Part shown: positions 10,690 through 23,787 of the stretch, one piece after another
Numbering within the stretch: the first letter of the stretch is position 1
Layout of the letters: the number at the start of each line of letters is the position of its first letter
Origin: Ryuthela nishihirai
Lineage: Eukaryota; Arthropoda; Arachnida; Araneae; Heptathelidae
DNA: 64,000 nt
Assembly: GCA_038380435.1 (NCBI GenBank)
Contig: JAWZYU010000013.1
Coordinates: 9,561,901-9,625,900 of the forward strand
Direction: 5' to 3'
Program-made: the position numbers and the translations under genes
The notes under the pieces: generated by a model
Told to the model about the DNA's origin: nothing
Database searches by the model: none
What the model saw: only the letters and a program-made list of their open reading frames with translations

Positions 10690-11785
10690 TCTCTCGTGGT
10701 ATAAAAGGAATTGAATGATGAATAGTTTATATTCAGAACGATACAGAGAAGTAACTCCTCTGAAACCGCCTCGAGCTCTACTGTCATTCTTCAATCATCA
10801 GTCCCAATATGTAAATGCCGAATGAGATCATCATCGAAGTTGGTTCCTTAAATTTAACCAGCGCTGAAGTGCATTCCTCAAGCTCCACGTCAGCGCTTAT
10901 CCTCAAGCAGATTTTCTCCGCTACTAATTTTGTTGTCAAAATTAGCCGATTTCTGCAGCGTGATATTCGCAGCTTTTCAGACCACTTTCCTCCTAATTCT
11001 CACCCGTATCACACCGAGGGATAACGAGGCCCAAGCGAAAGCAATCGCCTCGAGATCGAAGCAAAACCTGCAAGTGAGAAATATCGATTGCCTATTTATA
11101 AACACACGTTTAAAGTTTTCCTTTTCAATATTCCTCGCAAAGAGTGCGTCGCCTGATTCCTCGTCGGCTCCCTTTCGCCATTGAGTCTCCCTTCGCTTCT
11201 TCCCCCCAATTCGACGAACAGCTTCTGCTCGCCACGCGAAGGCAGAATTCCTAGTGGTATCTGCTCCTCGCTCACACGATGGGGATCGACGCGATCAATC
11301 GATTGAAAGAATTCTCTATTCGATATCTGAAGACGTTTTGGCCAAATGCCAATAGCAACGGCAGCTAATGAGGTCACGCTTTCACTCGAAGTTTAACGAC
11401 GTGACTGATTGGCTAGAGCGGAGTTAACAGACAAACTGATCTGAGTCATCATCTGCATCCGAACAATCAGTAACCTAAATAGAAGCAATAACAAACAGTG
11501 AAATAAGGTCTTCAAAATGAGGTTTATTCTAGTCGTCAGTCGGTGAGCATCTTTCAGCGAAACGGGATATGGGACCTCTAGCACGTGCTTTGGAAAACGA
11601 TCGATCAATCGTCATCTGAATACCATTAGCGAGAGCTTAAAATGCCAGAAGAAATAAAATTGGTAAAGTGACAGGAGGTTCTAAAGGTCACTCTTTTAAT
11701 GAACGATGAAGGGTCTATGAAAATGAGTTCAGTTTTCACGTACCTCGTTACAACAAGGAAATTTTTACGTAGAAAACAGCGGACT
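10690..11785. other. GC-richer unique sequence, no gene supported
   Basis: Both strands have frames of 60-125 codons with no family signature. No LINE, SINE or DNA transposon match was seen. It lies in the large intron of the tentative plus-strand gene, if that gene is real. Confidence 0.35.
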
Positions 11786-11789
11786 CCTA

Positions 11790-13273
11790 AGAGTTATTGC
11801 AGATAAATCGAGACTCTGAATATGATAAAATGATGAGTATTAATAAGCTATTGTATGATGCGAAGCAGATCAAGGTTCAACATACCTATAATTTTCTATG
11901 GACCAATAAAGGTAAAATTTCTATCAGAAAAGATGAAAATAGTAGAGTGGTTAGAATAAGAAATGAATATGATTTATTATGCAACTGTTTAGTCTTTGTT
12001 AATGGCATTTACATTTCATCCTTTTTCTTCTCAATCTAATACTAATTAATGTGATTTACAAATTTCTGATATATATAAATCACCTACTGTCTTACAAAGT
12101 GATAAAGTTTTATTTTATTTTGTTAATAATAATTATTCCAACTGCTATAATATTGTTACGACAGATAAAGGTGCTCCAATGAACGGTGATGTGATGTCTC
12201 ATCTTGATGCTCGCGTGAGCTACAACGTGAGAATTACGTCACCAACGACTTCGAACAAAGAACCGAACTGAAAAATAAGTAAGAAAGAATTGTATGAAGA
12301 GGAATTGCAGTGTGATAGGAAACGTAGTTAGTCTCACTTTGTACACTTCTTTAGATAAGAAAATCTAAAGAAAATGGCGCGGGATATTAAATAAGTTATT
12401 AGTGTTGATTCTACTAGGGAGACTGACAAGAAAAATAAGGATTAGGACACTTAAAAATATTATTGAGGATATTTTATGTTAGTCGAACATACAGAGCTGA
12501 TTTCAAGTTTTCTGTTGGAAGAGTTCATCAACTGGTGCATAATTACATTCAATTTGTTAAGAAGAATTGGTGAGGTTATTCTCGATAGATTGCAGATTTG
12601 CTTACAAACATAATTATACCGCTCATCGACCGATAAGCCTTATTTTATGATTTGACTGTAAATAATAATAAGATACTAAATTCTTTTGAAGATTTATTTT
12701 TATACTGATATAGATTTGTGTTGGTTAACTTTTGTTTGAATAAATGTTTTTATTCATACTTTTATAATAAATTGCATTATTTTAGAATTAAAATTGTTAT
12801 ATACTATATTTTTGAACTCACGCTCAGTTTTCATCCATTTAATTCATAATAATATATTTCATTTAAATATTAGAAGCTTGCGAGCACATTTTGTGGAATT
12901 ATTGGTCATTTTACATCTGATGGAGGAGAACGTTGATGTTTTGATACTAAGTGAAATTTGGGTGAAGGAAGTAGAATTGTTTTCCTATAAACTGGATGGC
13001 TTTGATATGTGATACAATTGTAGGGATTATAATATATCAGAGGGTATTGTAATGTGTATAAAAAAAATCTAAGTTTTGTTTTATAAATCTTAATACCCGG
13101 ATGCAAAGTGGTGAATGCATTAATGTATATCATAGGGTTAAGGAAATAAATCTGTTGGCTCTATACAGATCACATAAATTTTCGGTTAGTGATTTCATAA
13201 ATGAATTGGAAATTATTTTAAGAAATAAAAACATAAAACTAGTGTAATTATAGGTGATATAAATATAGATATC
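11790..13273 (+). mobile_element. LINE 5' portion: ORF1 end and endonuclease start
   Basis: 11797-12039 encodes a segment typical of the ORF1 C-terminus (NKLLYDAKQIKVQHTYNFLW, GKISIRKDENSRVVRIRNE). 12790-13012 starts the apurinic-type endonuclease (HLNIRSLRAHFVELL, VDVLILSEIWV), and GDINIDILQD follows near 13255. Frames are broken and the element is cut by a SINE at 13274. 12150-12780 between the ORFs is AT-rich with no readable protein. Confidence 0.65.
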
Positions 13274-13445
13274 CTACAGGATACGGGACCTGGGTTCGAG
13301 CCCCATGGTCCCGTAGGGCATGGATGTATGTAGCGTTTTTCTGTTGAGGTCCTGCCATCCTCTCGGACCTTCTACTATGGCATATAAACTGACAGGCTCC
13401 TGTCAGACCTCTGTGGCAAGCAGCTGCTTGAGGAGGTATTTATTT
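13274..13445 (+). mobile_element. SINE family B, head-truncated
   Basis: It carries box B (GGTTCGAGCCC), the family body (GAGGTCCTGCCATCCTCTC, TATGGCATATAAACTGACAG, CAAGCAGCTGCTTGAGG) and a tail rich in TATTT. It lies within the LINE endonuclease just after the GDIN motif. Other copies are at 29676, 32510, 54888, 61697, 62143 and 62346. Confidence 0.82.
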
Positions 13446-13584
13446 TATTTATTAACGAAAGTGCCCACATATATTTAAATACATTACATGAATTTGGATT
13501 TTTTTCCTTTAATCTCAGAGTGCACAAGTGATTGAACTGAAACTTGTATTGATCACATTTTTATTCGTCATTCTTCCTTTTCAT

Positions 13585-13815
13585 TCTTTACGTCCGTCGG
13601 ATGGGATGTTAAGCCGTGGCTTTGTGTGTGGGAGAGCCATACACGGGGCCACGGCTTACGCGTTATAGAATCCCCCGGATGTTAAAGAACACGCTGGATG
13701 GCCTCGACGGGAGGCTAAAATCTGTCTCCCAACAGCTGTCCAGTGGGTTCCCTCACCCAACATCCCTGAATCCATGGGAGCTTCTAACTTGGACATTTGT
13801 CCCAACTATTTAACA
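13585..13815 (+). mobile_element. SINE family A, 5'-truncated fragment
   Basis: It matches SINE-A from GTCCGTCGGATGGGA through AACACGCTGGATGGCC to the CCAGTGGGTTCCCTC block. The tRNA head is missing. Confidence 0.75.
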
Positions 13816-14059
13816 TTTAGGTAGGGATAATCGCTTTAAAAAAAATGCTCGACATTCCCCTTTCAAAAAGGTAGAAATCCGACACAGTTCATTTACAGAA
13901 TAAATTGAGACCATAATGCTACCAAAAAACTATCGGCAAAAATCTTAGGCACGGCTCAAAATTCAAAAACACTTCCACAAAAATGAATGATTAGAGTATT
14001 GTATGTAGATTACTTCGATCGGTCCCTTCTCCGTTGCTCCTTCGCAGCATTATCGTCAG

Positions 14060-14340
14060 TTTTCTTTTAGACTTAACTCAGCAGGCGAATGTGACTTGTG
14101 GTGCCACCCATCAGATGTAGTACTATCCTGTAGAGTGGAGCATTCAATCATATTTCGACCACCGTCAATTCTCAGCGCTTTACGGATGGCTGTCCTGGGA
14201 TCATGGACCACAATATCTCTCGAACGTTTCCAACTCCTGTTAGAGTCTATGCCACGACATGTTGCTGAAGTTGGGAGGGTGAGAGGTGGATCCACGTGTT
14301 ATTAGGCGGGTATGTATAATAAATTGTCCTTTCAGTCTAT
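14060..14340 (+). pseudogene. Tc1-like transposase, C-terminal remnant
   Basis: The plus-strand frame ends with LSALRMAVLGSWTTISL, LLESMPRHVAEVGRVRGG and STCY-stop at about 14304. This is the usual Tc1 transposase ending (helix, SMPRR-type motif, ARGGHT-like close). The catalytic part is not recognisable upstream. Confidence 0.55.
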
Positions 14341-14458
14341 ATTAGATGATGGCCCCACCTATTTAAGAGATCACGAATCACCACTGCATCGAACTTATTC
14401 ATTAAACATCTGCTAAGAAAATGTTTTCTTCTCACTGGTTTGCTCTTTGTCTCCATAG

Positions 14459-14602
14459 CAACGAATGAATTCTGCGTACTCGTCCACCGTTTCCCGAGTT
14501 TCTGCAGAAGCAAGTTTTCGAGGTGAGAAGTCGTCCTCCATGCAGAAGCTCCGTGACGCGATTTTCGCTTCTCTGTCGAGCAGGAAAAGATCAGAGGAAA
14601 AA
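14459..14602 (+). CDS. Tentative coding exon of a small plus-strand gene
   Basis: A pyrimidine-rich tract ending CTCCATAG precedes 48 open codons (QRMNSAYSSTVSRVS... ending SSRKRSEEK), and the exon closes at AAA|GTAAGT. The other two frames stop early, so only phase 0 is open. The composition (Ser, Lys and Arg rich) is unlike the transposon frames around it. No family is recognised. It could be an internal exon, or a first coding exon starting at the ATG at 14465. Confidence 0.35.
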
Positions 14603-14744
14603 GTAAGTGTGCTTCAGATGGTTTTTCTTTAACTAAAATCAGTTTATCTGCAGTTTTCGCCTTTTCTCCGCTTTCATATGTCTGCCATATTTGCTGCGTT
14701 ATACTTTCGCCTTGCTTTCAGGGAAGAGATGATTATATGACGAC

Positions 14745-17095
14745 AGATGCTCAACTTATGAAATATTATAATTAAAATCTGAAAAATATAAATACATCAG
14801 GAAAATTGGATAATTTTGTTAACTCTTTTGTTGACATCATCTCTACAGTTAGTAATAAGCATCTGAAAGGAAAAGGAGTAGACAGTAAAAACCATCGTTT
14901 GGTGGAACCAGCAATTAAATCCCGAAAGAAAAAAAATTAAATGCAATGAGACGGATTCCAGAGAGGTAGAGAACTGGATGAATGGGAAATAAAAAAAGAC
15001 CCAGCACAAAAGACAAGCGGAAAGTTACAGAAGACTTATTAACTATATCGGAAAAAAATTTAAGGAATTTATTGTGCGAAGAAATCTCAAACCTCCCCCC
15101 CACCAAAAAAAAAATCCCCGTTCTCTTTACCATATAGAATAAAGAAGGGAAAAACAGGTAACACATTGCAGCTAGCCACTCTAATCACAGATGATAACAA
15201 GAGATTCGATGATTACGAAAGTATAATTGAAACTATTTTAAATGAGTTATTCATAGAAGATAATCCAAAGGTTGATTTAGAAGATCATAAATAACAAGGG
15301 CACAATTAAAAAGTACCTATCATAGCACAAAAGATGAAAGTTTCACAAGACAAGAAATTACAGAAGTAATCAAGTCTATGCCAAGAAACAAAGCATCAGG
15401 ATTAGGAAGGTTAAACAAGGAAATTATTCAAGCTATTCACTCGACCACTCCAAATATCCTGTCAACTTTATCTGTCAGGTTGAAAATTTCCTCTACCTCA
15501 TGGAAAACTGAGAGAAAACGTTTTTTTCCTGACTACGCTCAGCAAAATATTGGATAAATTAATAACTAGAAAATATATTATCGTATATTGCATGCAGAAT
15601 AATATGGTTTTAGATCAGATAAATCTTGTAATTTAGCACTATACAGGCTGTACAGAAAAATAGGAGAAAATAAATCCAATAAAATGCACACAGCCATTAT
15701 CTCATTGGATATAAGCGGAGCCTTCGATATAGTATGGTGCAGAAACTTAGAAATAAAACTTGTCCGGAAAATCTATATAAAATCTATAGTTATTTCATGG
15801 ATAGAAGCATAACCTACGAAACAAATACATTTCAATATATATGGAAGTTTAAGTAGATATTGCCCTCAGGGCTCTTGTAGCGGCCCTTCATACTGGAATC
15901 GGATTATGGATAAAGCCTTATCATTAACATACTCGCAAAACGTTAAGGTTCAGGCCTATGCGAACGATCTGCTGGTGATTAGAGGAGAAAAATCAAGAAG
16001 GGGAGTAGAAGAAACAGCTAAATAGAATGGAGCACAAATAACAAATGACATTTTAGCAATGATAAAAGCCAAGCAATGACAGTAGCATCTACATTTAAAT
16101 TAGAAAAAAAAACGATTAAAAGCGTCAGGGAAATAAAACGATTAGGAGTTATCGTCGATGGCCAATTAAAATTTTAGAGGCATTTCCAGGTATTAAAAGA
16201 TAAAGTCTCACGAAATATGCATAGTCTATTAAGAATGGGACGAGACCATTATGAGAAGAGAAGATCTATTTTGAAACAAATGTATAAAAGAAGGCTGGAG
16301 AGAGTGATCGTTTATGGACACGGAATGTGAGGAAACAGAATAGCAAAAGATAAAAAATTATGCAGAGGATTAATCCCTGCCTACCTTAAGGCACTAGAAG
16401 AATTTAATATATTCAAGTTGAGAAATTTAAATTAAAAATTTAAATTAAAATTTTAATTAAAATTAAATTTAATATATTCAGTTGAAGAAAACGTGACGAT
16501 ATTTAACACATAGGCAAATGCACAGGATGTTGAACAGTTGGGAAATCAATGGCTGACACACAGAATAATAATTCCATTCAACAAGGAACCGCCCCCACAG
16601 GAATAAGAATGTAGACAGATGATTCTAAAGAAGAAAACAGTCGCGGCTTTGATAGCGATGTATTGTGGCGGTGCGATTAACTCAGAAGGATTCCGACTTA
16701 GACATGAAATCTCAGATTACCAAGCGGAAATGTTTGCAACTTTGTAAGCTCTCGATTATACCCTACAGATGAAAGAGAAAACATCAACATCTGGGGTGAC
16801 TATATTTCAACGACAACAGAAACAAGATTTTAAACGATATCAAAAGAAAATATGTAAGGATCAAGAATATAAGAAATATATACCAACTATGGATCAGGGA
16901 AGGAAACGAACTAGCAGACAGGATAGCCGAGAAAGCCAATAAATTACAAAATATACAGTCCCTCTACCGATAAGCCATATACAATATAAATTTATAAAGA
17001 AAATAGCAAAAGAATGGCAGAATGCATGCAGTACAAGTGATAAGGGCAGTACGCTATACGCGTTCCAAAAGGAAATATGCAAAAGAATAAGATAA
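14745..17095 (+). mobile_element. R1-clade-like LINE relic with RNase H remnant
   Basis: Broken frames in order: pre-RT motifs near 14900-15300 (ATLITDDNKRFDDYESI), RT with QGSCSGPSYWNRIMDKAL-like residues near 15870, a Y-N-DLL block near 15960 (AYANDLLVIRGE; the active site would be YADD), REIKRLGVIVDGQLK near 16130, SLLRMGRDHYEKRRSIL near 16230, an RNase H-like stretch near 16650-16760, and a C-terminus reaching about 17090. 'Q.SCSGP..WN' is typical of the R1/LOA group. There are many stops. A duplicated flank (AATTTAATATATTCA) surrounds an AT run at 16430-16480. Confidence 0.65.
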
Positions 17096-17122
17096 TTGCT
17101 GTAACCGTTATGCCAATCAGGT

Positions 17123-18976
17123 CTGTAAATGGTAGCTAGGTATACACTGGAAGGAGAGCTGGGTACCATATCCCAGTGATGATGCACAGAAACGGCCAGG
17201 TCTAGCGCCTAATGTCCGACCCCGTCTCTATGCAGGTGCAGGCCGTTAGTAGCTTCTGGGTTGCCACCTTAAGTGAACAGAGGCACGGGATACCTTATAT
17301 CAGCTGGTGGATAATCCTGATCAGAGGCTAACGCAGGTACCTGAACTTCACTTAGCTAGTTGAGCATCTCAATGCTACATTGTAGTAATGTGTCTCAGGC
17401 AGGCCATACAGCTCTTGAAAAAGTCCACTACGAAAGATGGTGCCTGAAGTTCCTACCAGCATCGGTGACTTCAGCCTTTATCGGAGGAGGGACAGGTCTT
17501 TGCCCCATGCCTACGATCAGGGAGCTGTTTGATATTGTTGGATCTACTTCTCTCAATAAACTAGTTTCTTTAAAAATCCTACTATTCATTTTCTCTCTGC
17601 AGGAACGTGAGGACATTACATATAGATTATTCTCTTGATGTCCTCACGCAGGAATCTCAGCGTTATAACCTAGATATTCTACGCTTGCAAGAGACCAGAT
17701 GGACAGGTAAAGGTGAGATACTTAAAAATAACTTAAAATTTCCCTTTTCAGGCAGGGAGGATGGAAAGAATTTACAAGGTATAGGTTTGCTTCTCAGCAG
17801 ACACTCAGTTATGCTCTTCTAGGATATGACTGCATTAATGAAAGATTTCTTAGATGAAAATTTAAAACAAAAATTAAAGACTTGAATGTCATCTGTTGTT
17901 ACGCCCCCACTGAGGACTCTGATGAGAACGAGAAGGATATGTTTTACAGCCAATTTCTGGATATTTTGAATTCTGTGAAGAAAGGAGATATTTCTCTTTT
18001 GCTAGGTGACTTCAATGCTAAAGTTGATACTGACTCTGACCTTTGGGCAGGAGTTTTAGGTCCCTTTGGCATTGGTTGTTCCAATGGCAACGGGGAACGT
18101 CTCCTACAGGTAAGTAAACTTAATGGTTTACGAATAACTAACACAAACTACAAACACTGGGACATTTATAAATATAGATGTGTTTTACCTGATGGGTTGC
18201 ATTGGAATATGACAGATTATATTTTAATTAACAGCAAATGGGCTGGTTCAGTTAGGAATACCATATCATATACAATGGAGCCGAAATTGGGTCTGACCAT
18301 TATCTGGTCAAAGGTGTTTTGCAGCTGAATCTTAAAAACGTTGCATTAAGGTTAAGAAAATTATCTTGAACACTGAAGGTCTGAAAGATCCAGATATAGC
18401 CAAAGCATACCATGATAGGCTACTCAGTCATTATGACAATCGTGGTATGGTTACTGCTGAAGTTGAGAAAGAATGGAATCATTTTAAACAGGCTTTTCTT
18501 GAAACCAATAGCACTCTTTTGGGTAAAAGGGAACAGAGGAAACAAAATTGTTTGAGTGATAAGGCTATGGAACTTATTTCTGAAAGAAGGAAGTGCAGGA
18601 TTAATATGAATCAACATCTTACTAGTCCTAACAGAAGGCATTACAATGAGCTTAATAAAAATGTAAAGGATCAGTTAACAGTTGATAGGAATCTTTGGCT
18701 TGATAGCTTGGCTGACAAAGCAGAGGAAGCAGTTAGACAGCACAACAGCAGGGGGTTGTACCAGATTGTTAATGTTTTATAAGGGAAGAAACAGACAGGT
18801 ACACAGGGATTAAGGGATAAACATGTCAAGGTGTTTGAAGGTGAGGATTCTCTGATGGCTAACCGGTCTGAGCATTTCAGAAAAGTTGTCAACCCCCAGC
18901 TAACAATTGTCAAGCTGTTAACCCCCTGCTGTGTGATATGCTCTAAGAGGGGATCTAGATGAGTTTCCCTACCTCT
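17123..18976 (+). mobile_element. RTE-type LINE, copy 1, internally deleted
   Basis: 5' UTR-like sequence starts CTGTAAATGGTAGCTAGG. The endonuclease is seen at 17607-18328 (DILRLQETRWTGKGE, VICCYAPTEDSDENEKDMF, LLLGDFNAKVDTDSD), followed by the linker (18366-18782). At about 18905 the sequence jumps to the 3' tail (TGTGATATGCTCTAAGAGGG...), so the reverse transcriptase is missing. It abuts copy 2 with no base between. Confidence 0.8.
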
Positions 18977-21900
18977 CTGTAAATGGTAGCTAGGTAGTCA
19001 CTGGAAGGAGAGCAATGCACCAATCCCCTGTGATGATGCATAGAACCGGCCAGGCCTAGCACCTAATGTTCGACCCCGCCTTCTCGTGGTGCAGACCGTT
19101 AGTAACTTTCAACAGAGATACTCTCTTGTGGAAGTGAACGGAAGGGGAGTGCTGCCAGATTAGTGTGGCCTACTGATCTGGACAACTATGGCTACTTTTC
19201 TTTTTTTTTCTACCCTGCTGAGGAGTGGTCAACCACGCAGGGCCCTGGTGCTGACCATATAAACCCACTGGACTGGACAGATATATGGTTCTGAGCTTGA
19301 TTATGGATCCTGATTTTGATGCACTGGTGGGCTTCTGTGGAGGGAAAATCTTCCACTAGTTTCTGTTTGTGGGTTGACAGCCCCAAGTGAATAGATTCAC
19401 AGGATATGTTTATCAACTGGTGGATAATCCTGAGCAGAGGTCATCGCAGGCACCTGAACTCTTTGCTTTTATTGGCATCGTCAAATTCTACATTGGAGGA
19501 AGTCTTCCAGTGTAGATGGCTTCAGCCTGTAGTAGTGGGGGAACGGGTCTTTGCCCCATGTCTGCGATTAGGGGGCTGTTTGATATTGTCAGCATTCCCT
19601 CTCTCAATGAACTTAGTTTCTTTAAACATCCCACTAACCATTTCTCTCCATAGGTAGTTGGAATGTGAGGACTCTGCACAGAGCTTTTTCTCTTGATGTC
19701 CTCACACAAGAATTCCACCATTGTAATTTAGATATTCTCGGCTTGCAAGAGACCAGATGGAAAGATAAAGGTCAGATTCTTAAAAATAATCTTAAATTTC
19801 TCTTTTCAGGGAGGAACAATAATAGGCATCACCAAGGCGTGGGTCTGCTGCTCAGCAGACATGCTAGTGATGCTCTTCTAGGATGCGAGTGCATTAATGA
19901 AAGGTTTCTTACAGCAAAATTTCAGACAAGCATTAAAGACTTGAATGTTATCTGCTGTTATGACCCCACGGAGGATGCTGATGAGGAGGAGAAGGATAAG
20001 TTTTACGAACAACTTCAGGATATTTTGAATTCTGTCAAGAAAGGAGATATTACCCTTGTTCTAGGTGACTTCAATGCCAAAGTTTGTACTGACTCTGATC
20101 TTTGGGGAGGGGTGATAGGCCCTTTTGGTATTGGTAGCTGCAATGGCAATGGGCAACGTCTCCTACAGGTAAGTAAACTCAATGGTTTCAGAATAACTAA
20201 CACATATTACAAACACCGCGACACACATAAATACACATGGGTTTCACCTGATGGGCTGCATAGGAATATGATTGATGATTATTTATTAATTAACAGCAAA
20301 AGGTTCTGTTCAATTAACAGTTCTGTTAGAATACCAGGGCATATAGGGGAGCTGAAATTGGATCTGACCATTACCTTGTTAAAAGTGTCTTGCAACTTAA
20401 ACTTAAAAAGTGTTGTGCTAAATTTAAAAAATTTACCTTTAATACTGAAGCTCTGAAAGACCCAGTTATAACTAAAGCTTACCATGATAGGTTACTTAGT
20501 CATTATGATAGTCATGGTTTGCTTAATAGTGAAGTTGAGAAAGAATGGGGCCGTTTTAAACAGGCTTTTTTGGACACTAACAGTACTCTTTTAAGAAAAA
20601 AGGAACAGAAGAGGCAGAATTATCTGAGTGATAAGGCACTTGGGCTTATTTCGGAAAGAAAGAACTGCAGGAATGTCCTTAATCAATACCCTACTAGTCC
20701 TAATAGAAAGCATTACAGAGAACTTAATAAACCTGTAAAAGATCAGTTAGCTGCTGATAAGAATCTTTGGCGTGATGGCTTGGCTGACAAAACCGAGGAA
20801 GCAGTTAGACAGCACAACAGCAGAAAGCTGTATCAGATTGTTAATTTTTTGTGTGGTAGAAAACGTATAGGTATACAGGGAATGAAGGATAAACAAGGTA
20901 AGGTTATGAAGGTGAGGATTCTGTCATGGCTAGGTGGGCTGAGCATTTCAGTGATATTCTAAACAACGAGGTTAGTTCTATTCCCATTGTTTGGAATGAT
21001 GATAGATGCATTGGTGGCTTTAATGTTGGCCCTATAACAAAATCTGAAGTTATTTTGACTGTTTCTAAACTTAAACTTCATAAATCCCCAGGAGTAGATG
21101 AAATTACTACAGAAATGCTTAGAGCTGGGAATGTTTCGGTTACCACTTGGATGACTGAAATTCTGAATATCTTTTATGATAAAGGCATGGTTCTTAAAGA
21201 TTTTACTAGAGCTATTATTATCTCTATTTTTAAAAGAAAGATTGCAGTTCTTGTGATAACTATAGGGGTATCATTCTACTTTCTGTTTAAGGTAAAGTTC
21301 TTTGCATGACTGTGCTTAATAGAATTAAAAATCTGGTTGACAGGCAATTTCGTGATGAGCAATGTGGATTCAGAAGTGGTAGGGGATGTGTAGATCAGAT
21401 ATTTTCACTTAGGCAGATTCTTGAGAAATGTTTAGAGTTTCAGAAACCTTTGGTTGCTAGGTTGATTTCAAAAAGGCTTTCGACTCTGTTGATCGTCATA
21501 ATTTGTGGTTGATTGTGAAATCATATGGTATACCAGACAAGTTAGTTAACATAATGAAAGCTCTCTATAATATCACTGAGTCATGTGTGAGAGTTGGTAA
21601 GTCTTGTAGCAATTGGTTTAGCATTACTTCTGGTGTTCGACAAGGCGGCATTTTGTCTCCTTTTCTCTTTAGCTTGGTTATTGATTATGTTATGCAATAT
21701 TCACTTCTAGGGAAAGATTTTGGCCTTAAATGGACTGGAGATATGAAAATTTCTGATTTAGATTATGCTGATGATTTAGCCCTTTTGGCAAATAATGTTG
21801 ATGAGATGAACTCTTTCATTCGAGCTGTTGATGAGACTGGTAGTAGAGTAGGTTTGGTTATAAAAAGAGAGAAAACTAAAGTGATGAAAATTGGTCAGGC

Positions 21901-22660
21901 AGGCTGTGATTCAGTTAATCTGAATGTTTGCAGTCTTGAGCAGGTGTCATAGTTTAATTACCTTGGGAGCTATGTAACAGATACTGGTGATGTGCGGCAT
22001 GAGATTAACAGACGAATAGTGATTGCTGCCGGGACTTTTAAGAATCTATGGAGAGTGTGGAGAAATAGGCGTATACACCTAAAGACTAAAATTAGACTGT
22101 ATAATAGTTTGGTTCTTTGTAGGTTTAGTTATGGTAGTGAAACTTGGACACTTTGTAAACAAGATAACAGGAAACTAGATGCTTTTGATTCCAGATGCTT
22201 ATGCAGTATCTTGGGCATTAGGTGGTTCAACTTTGTAACTAATGATGAGGTTAGGCAAAAGGAGTTTGCAACCTCCTTTAAGCAGCATATTGTGCAGAGA
22301 GAGACTCCGTTGGTTTGGCCATGTTGCCCGTATGAATAATTATAGATTGGCGAATAGGGTTATGAACAGTGTGCCTAAAGGCCTCAGAAAGAGGGGGAGA
22401 CCTAGGATGCGGTGGGCAGACAATGTCAAACAGGACCTTGTTAGAATTGGTGTGCAGTGGCCAGATGCAGTAGATGTAGCTCAGGATAGACTTGCTTGGA
22501 GAACTAAATTGCATGGTCTGGTTGGACATCCGTAGCCCATGGCTGTTTGAGGATGATGATGTGTGATATGCTCTAAGAAGTGATCTAGATGAGTTTCCCT
22601 ACCTCTGATGTGTGATATGCTCTAAGATGGGATCTAGATGAATTCCCTACCTCCTCCTCC
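18977..22660 (+). mobile_element. RTE-type LINE, copy 2, near full length but inactive
   Basis: It has a 5' UTR of about 690 bp, then endonuclease (19665-20300: DILGLQETRWKDKGQ, VLGDFNAKV, near-conserved SPDGLHRNM), RT N-terminus (KSPGVDEITTEMLRAG near 21085), RT core (QCGFRSGRGCVDQIF, VRQGGILSPFLFSLVIDY and the catalytic LDYADDLALL near 21760) and a C-terminus with SYGSETWTLCKQDN, RLRWFGHVARMN and KRGRPRMRWADN. At least six frame breaks make it non-functional. The 3' end carries a 49-bp unit repeated twice (22562 and 22611). It is annotated in many genomes as 'endonuclease-reverse transcriptase'; my clade assignment is tentative. Confidence 0.85.
22562..22660 (+). repeat. 49-bp tandem unit at the 3' end of the RTE-type LINE
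   Basis: TGTGATATGCTCTAAGA starts at 22562 and again at 22611. The same unit, once, ends copy 1 at 18932-18976. Short 3' tandem tails are common in RTE-like elements. Confidence 0.8.
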
Positions 22661-22917
22661 TCACCCCGTGATCTGCTTCCCGCTCGCTAGCTCCACAGTC
22701 ATCACACTTGGGTGAAATTAACGAAAATGTTAACTAAGTTAAAGTTAAGTTAATTGCAGGTTTTTTAAATACAGTTGTAAGTTAATGACCGAAAAATTAA
22801 TTCATTAAAAGTTAGGTCTAAAATTTTAACTTTATAATTACAGCAGAGCAAACAAAAAGAAAAACACTCTTTGCAATATCACAAAAGAAACATGAAAGAA
22901 ACGTGAAAGTTCCAAGG

Positions 22918-23712
22918 TAATTACTCTGCTGTTGTGCTGTCTAACTGCTTCCTCGGCTTTGTCAGCCAAGCCATCAAGCCAAAGATTCTTATCAGCAGCT
23001 AATGACCCTTTACACGTTTACTAAGCTCTCTATAATGCTTTCCTATTAGGACTAGTAGGGTATTGATTAAGGACATTCCTGCAGTTCCTTCTTTCTGAAA
23101 TAAGCTCAAGTGCCTTATCACTTAGATAATTCTGCCTCCTCTGCTCCTTATTTCCTAAAAGAGTACTGTTAGTGTCCAAAAAAGCCTGTTTAAAACGGCC
23201 CCATTCTTCCTCAACTTCAGTAGTAAGCATACCATGACTGTCATAATGACTAAGTAACCTATCATGGTAAGCTTTGGCTATAACTGGGTCTTTCAGAGCT
23301 TCGGTATTAAAAGTAAATTTTTTTACCCTAGCACAGCACTTTTTAAGTTTAAGTTGCAAGACACTTTTAACAAGATAATGGTCAGATCCAATTTCAGCTC
23401 CCCTATATGACCTGGTATTCCTAACAGAACTAGCCCATTTGCTGTTAATTAATATATAATCAATCATATTCTTATGCAGCCCATCGGGTGAAACCCATGT
23501 GTACTTATGTATGTCGCGGTGTTTGTAATAAGTGTTAGTTATTCTAAATCCATTGAGATTACTTACCTGTAGGAGACGTTGCCCATTGCAGCTACCAATA
23601 CCAAACGGGCCTATTACTCGTCCCCAAAGGTCAGAGTCAGTACCAACTTTGGCAGTGAAGTCACCTAGAACAAGGGTAATATCTCCTTTCTCGACAGAAT
23701 TCAAAATATCCT
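22918..23712 (-). mobile_element. RTE-type LINE fragment, copy 3 (reverse)
   Basis: The minus strand encodes the second half of the endonuclease (VLGDFTAKVGTDSDLWG, SPDGLHKNMIDYILINSKW, GSDHYLVKSVL) and the linker (KAYHDRLLSHYDSHGML), in a single frame from 23725 to 23030. Both ends are truncated. It lies about 75 bp upstream of the candidate exon at 23788. Confidence 0.85.
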
Positions 23713-23787
23713 GAAGTTGTAGCATATATTCGTAATCATTTCTTTACACATTTTTCTTTTGATTTCATTTATCTTTCTTCGTTGCAG

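Noticed and set aside
10700..10735. TATAAAAGG followed by an Inr-like TTCAGA on the plus strand
   Set aside because: The distance (35 bp) is longer than usual and no coding exon can be placed right after it. It also lies past the tentative first exon at 10544.
12157..12780. Possible solo LTR beginning TGTTACGAC
   Set aside because: No matching CA end with a direct target duplication could be found, so the ends cannot be supported.
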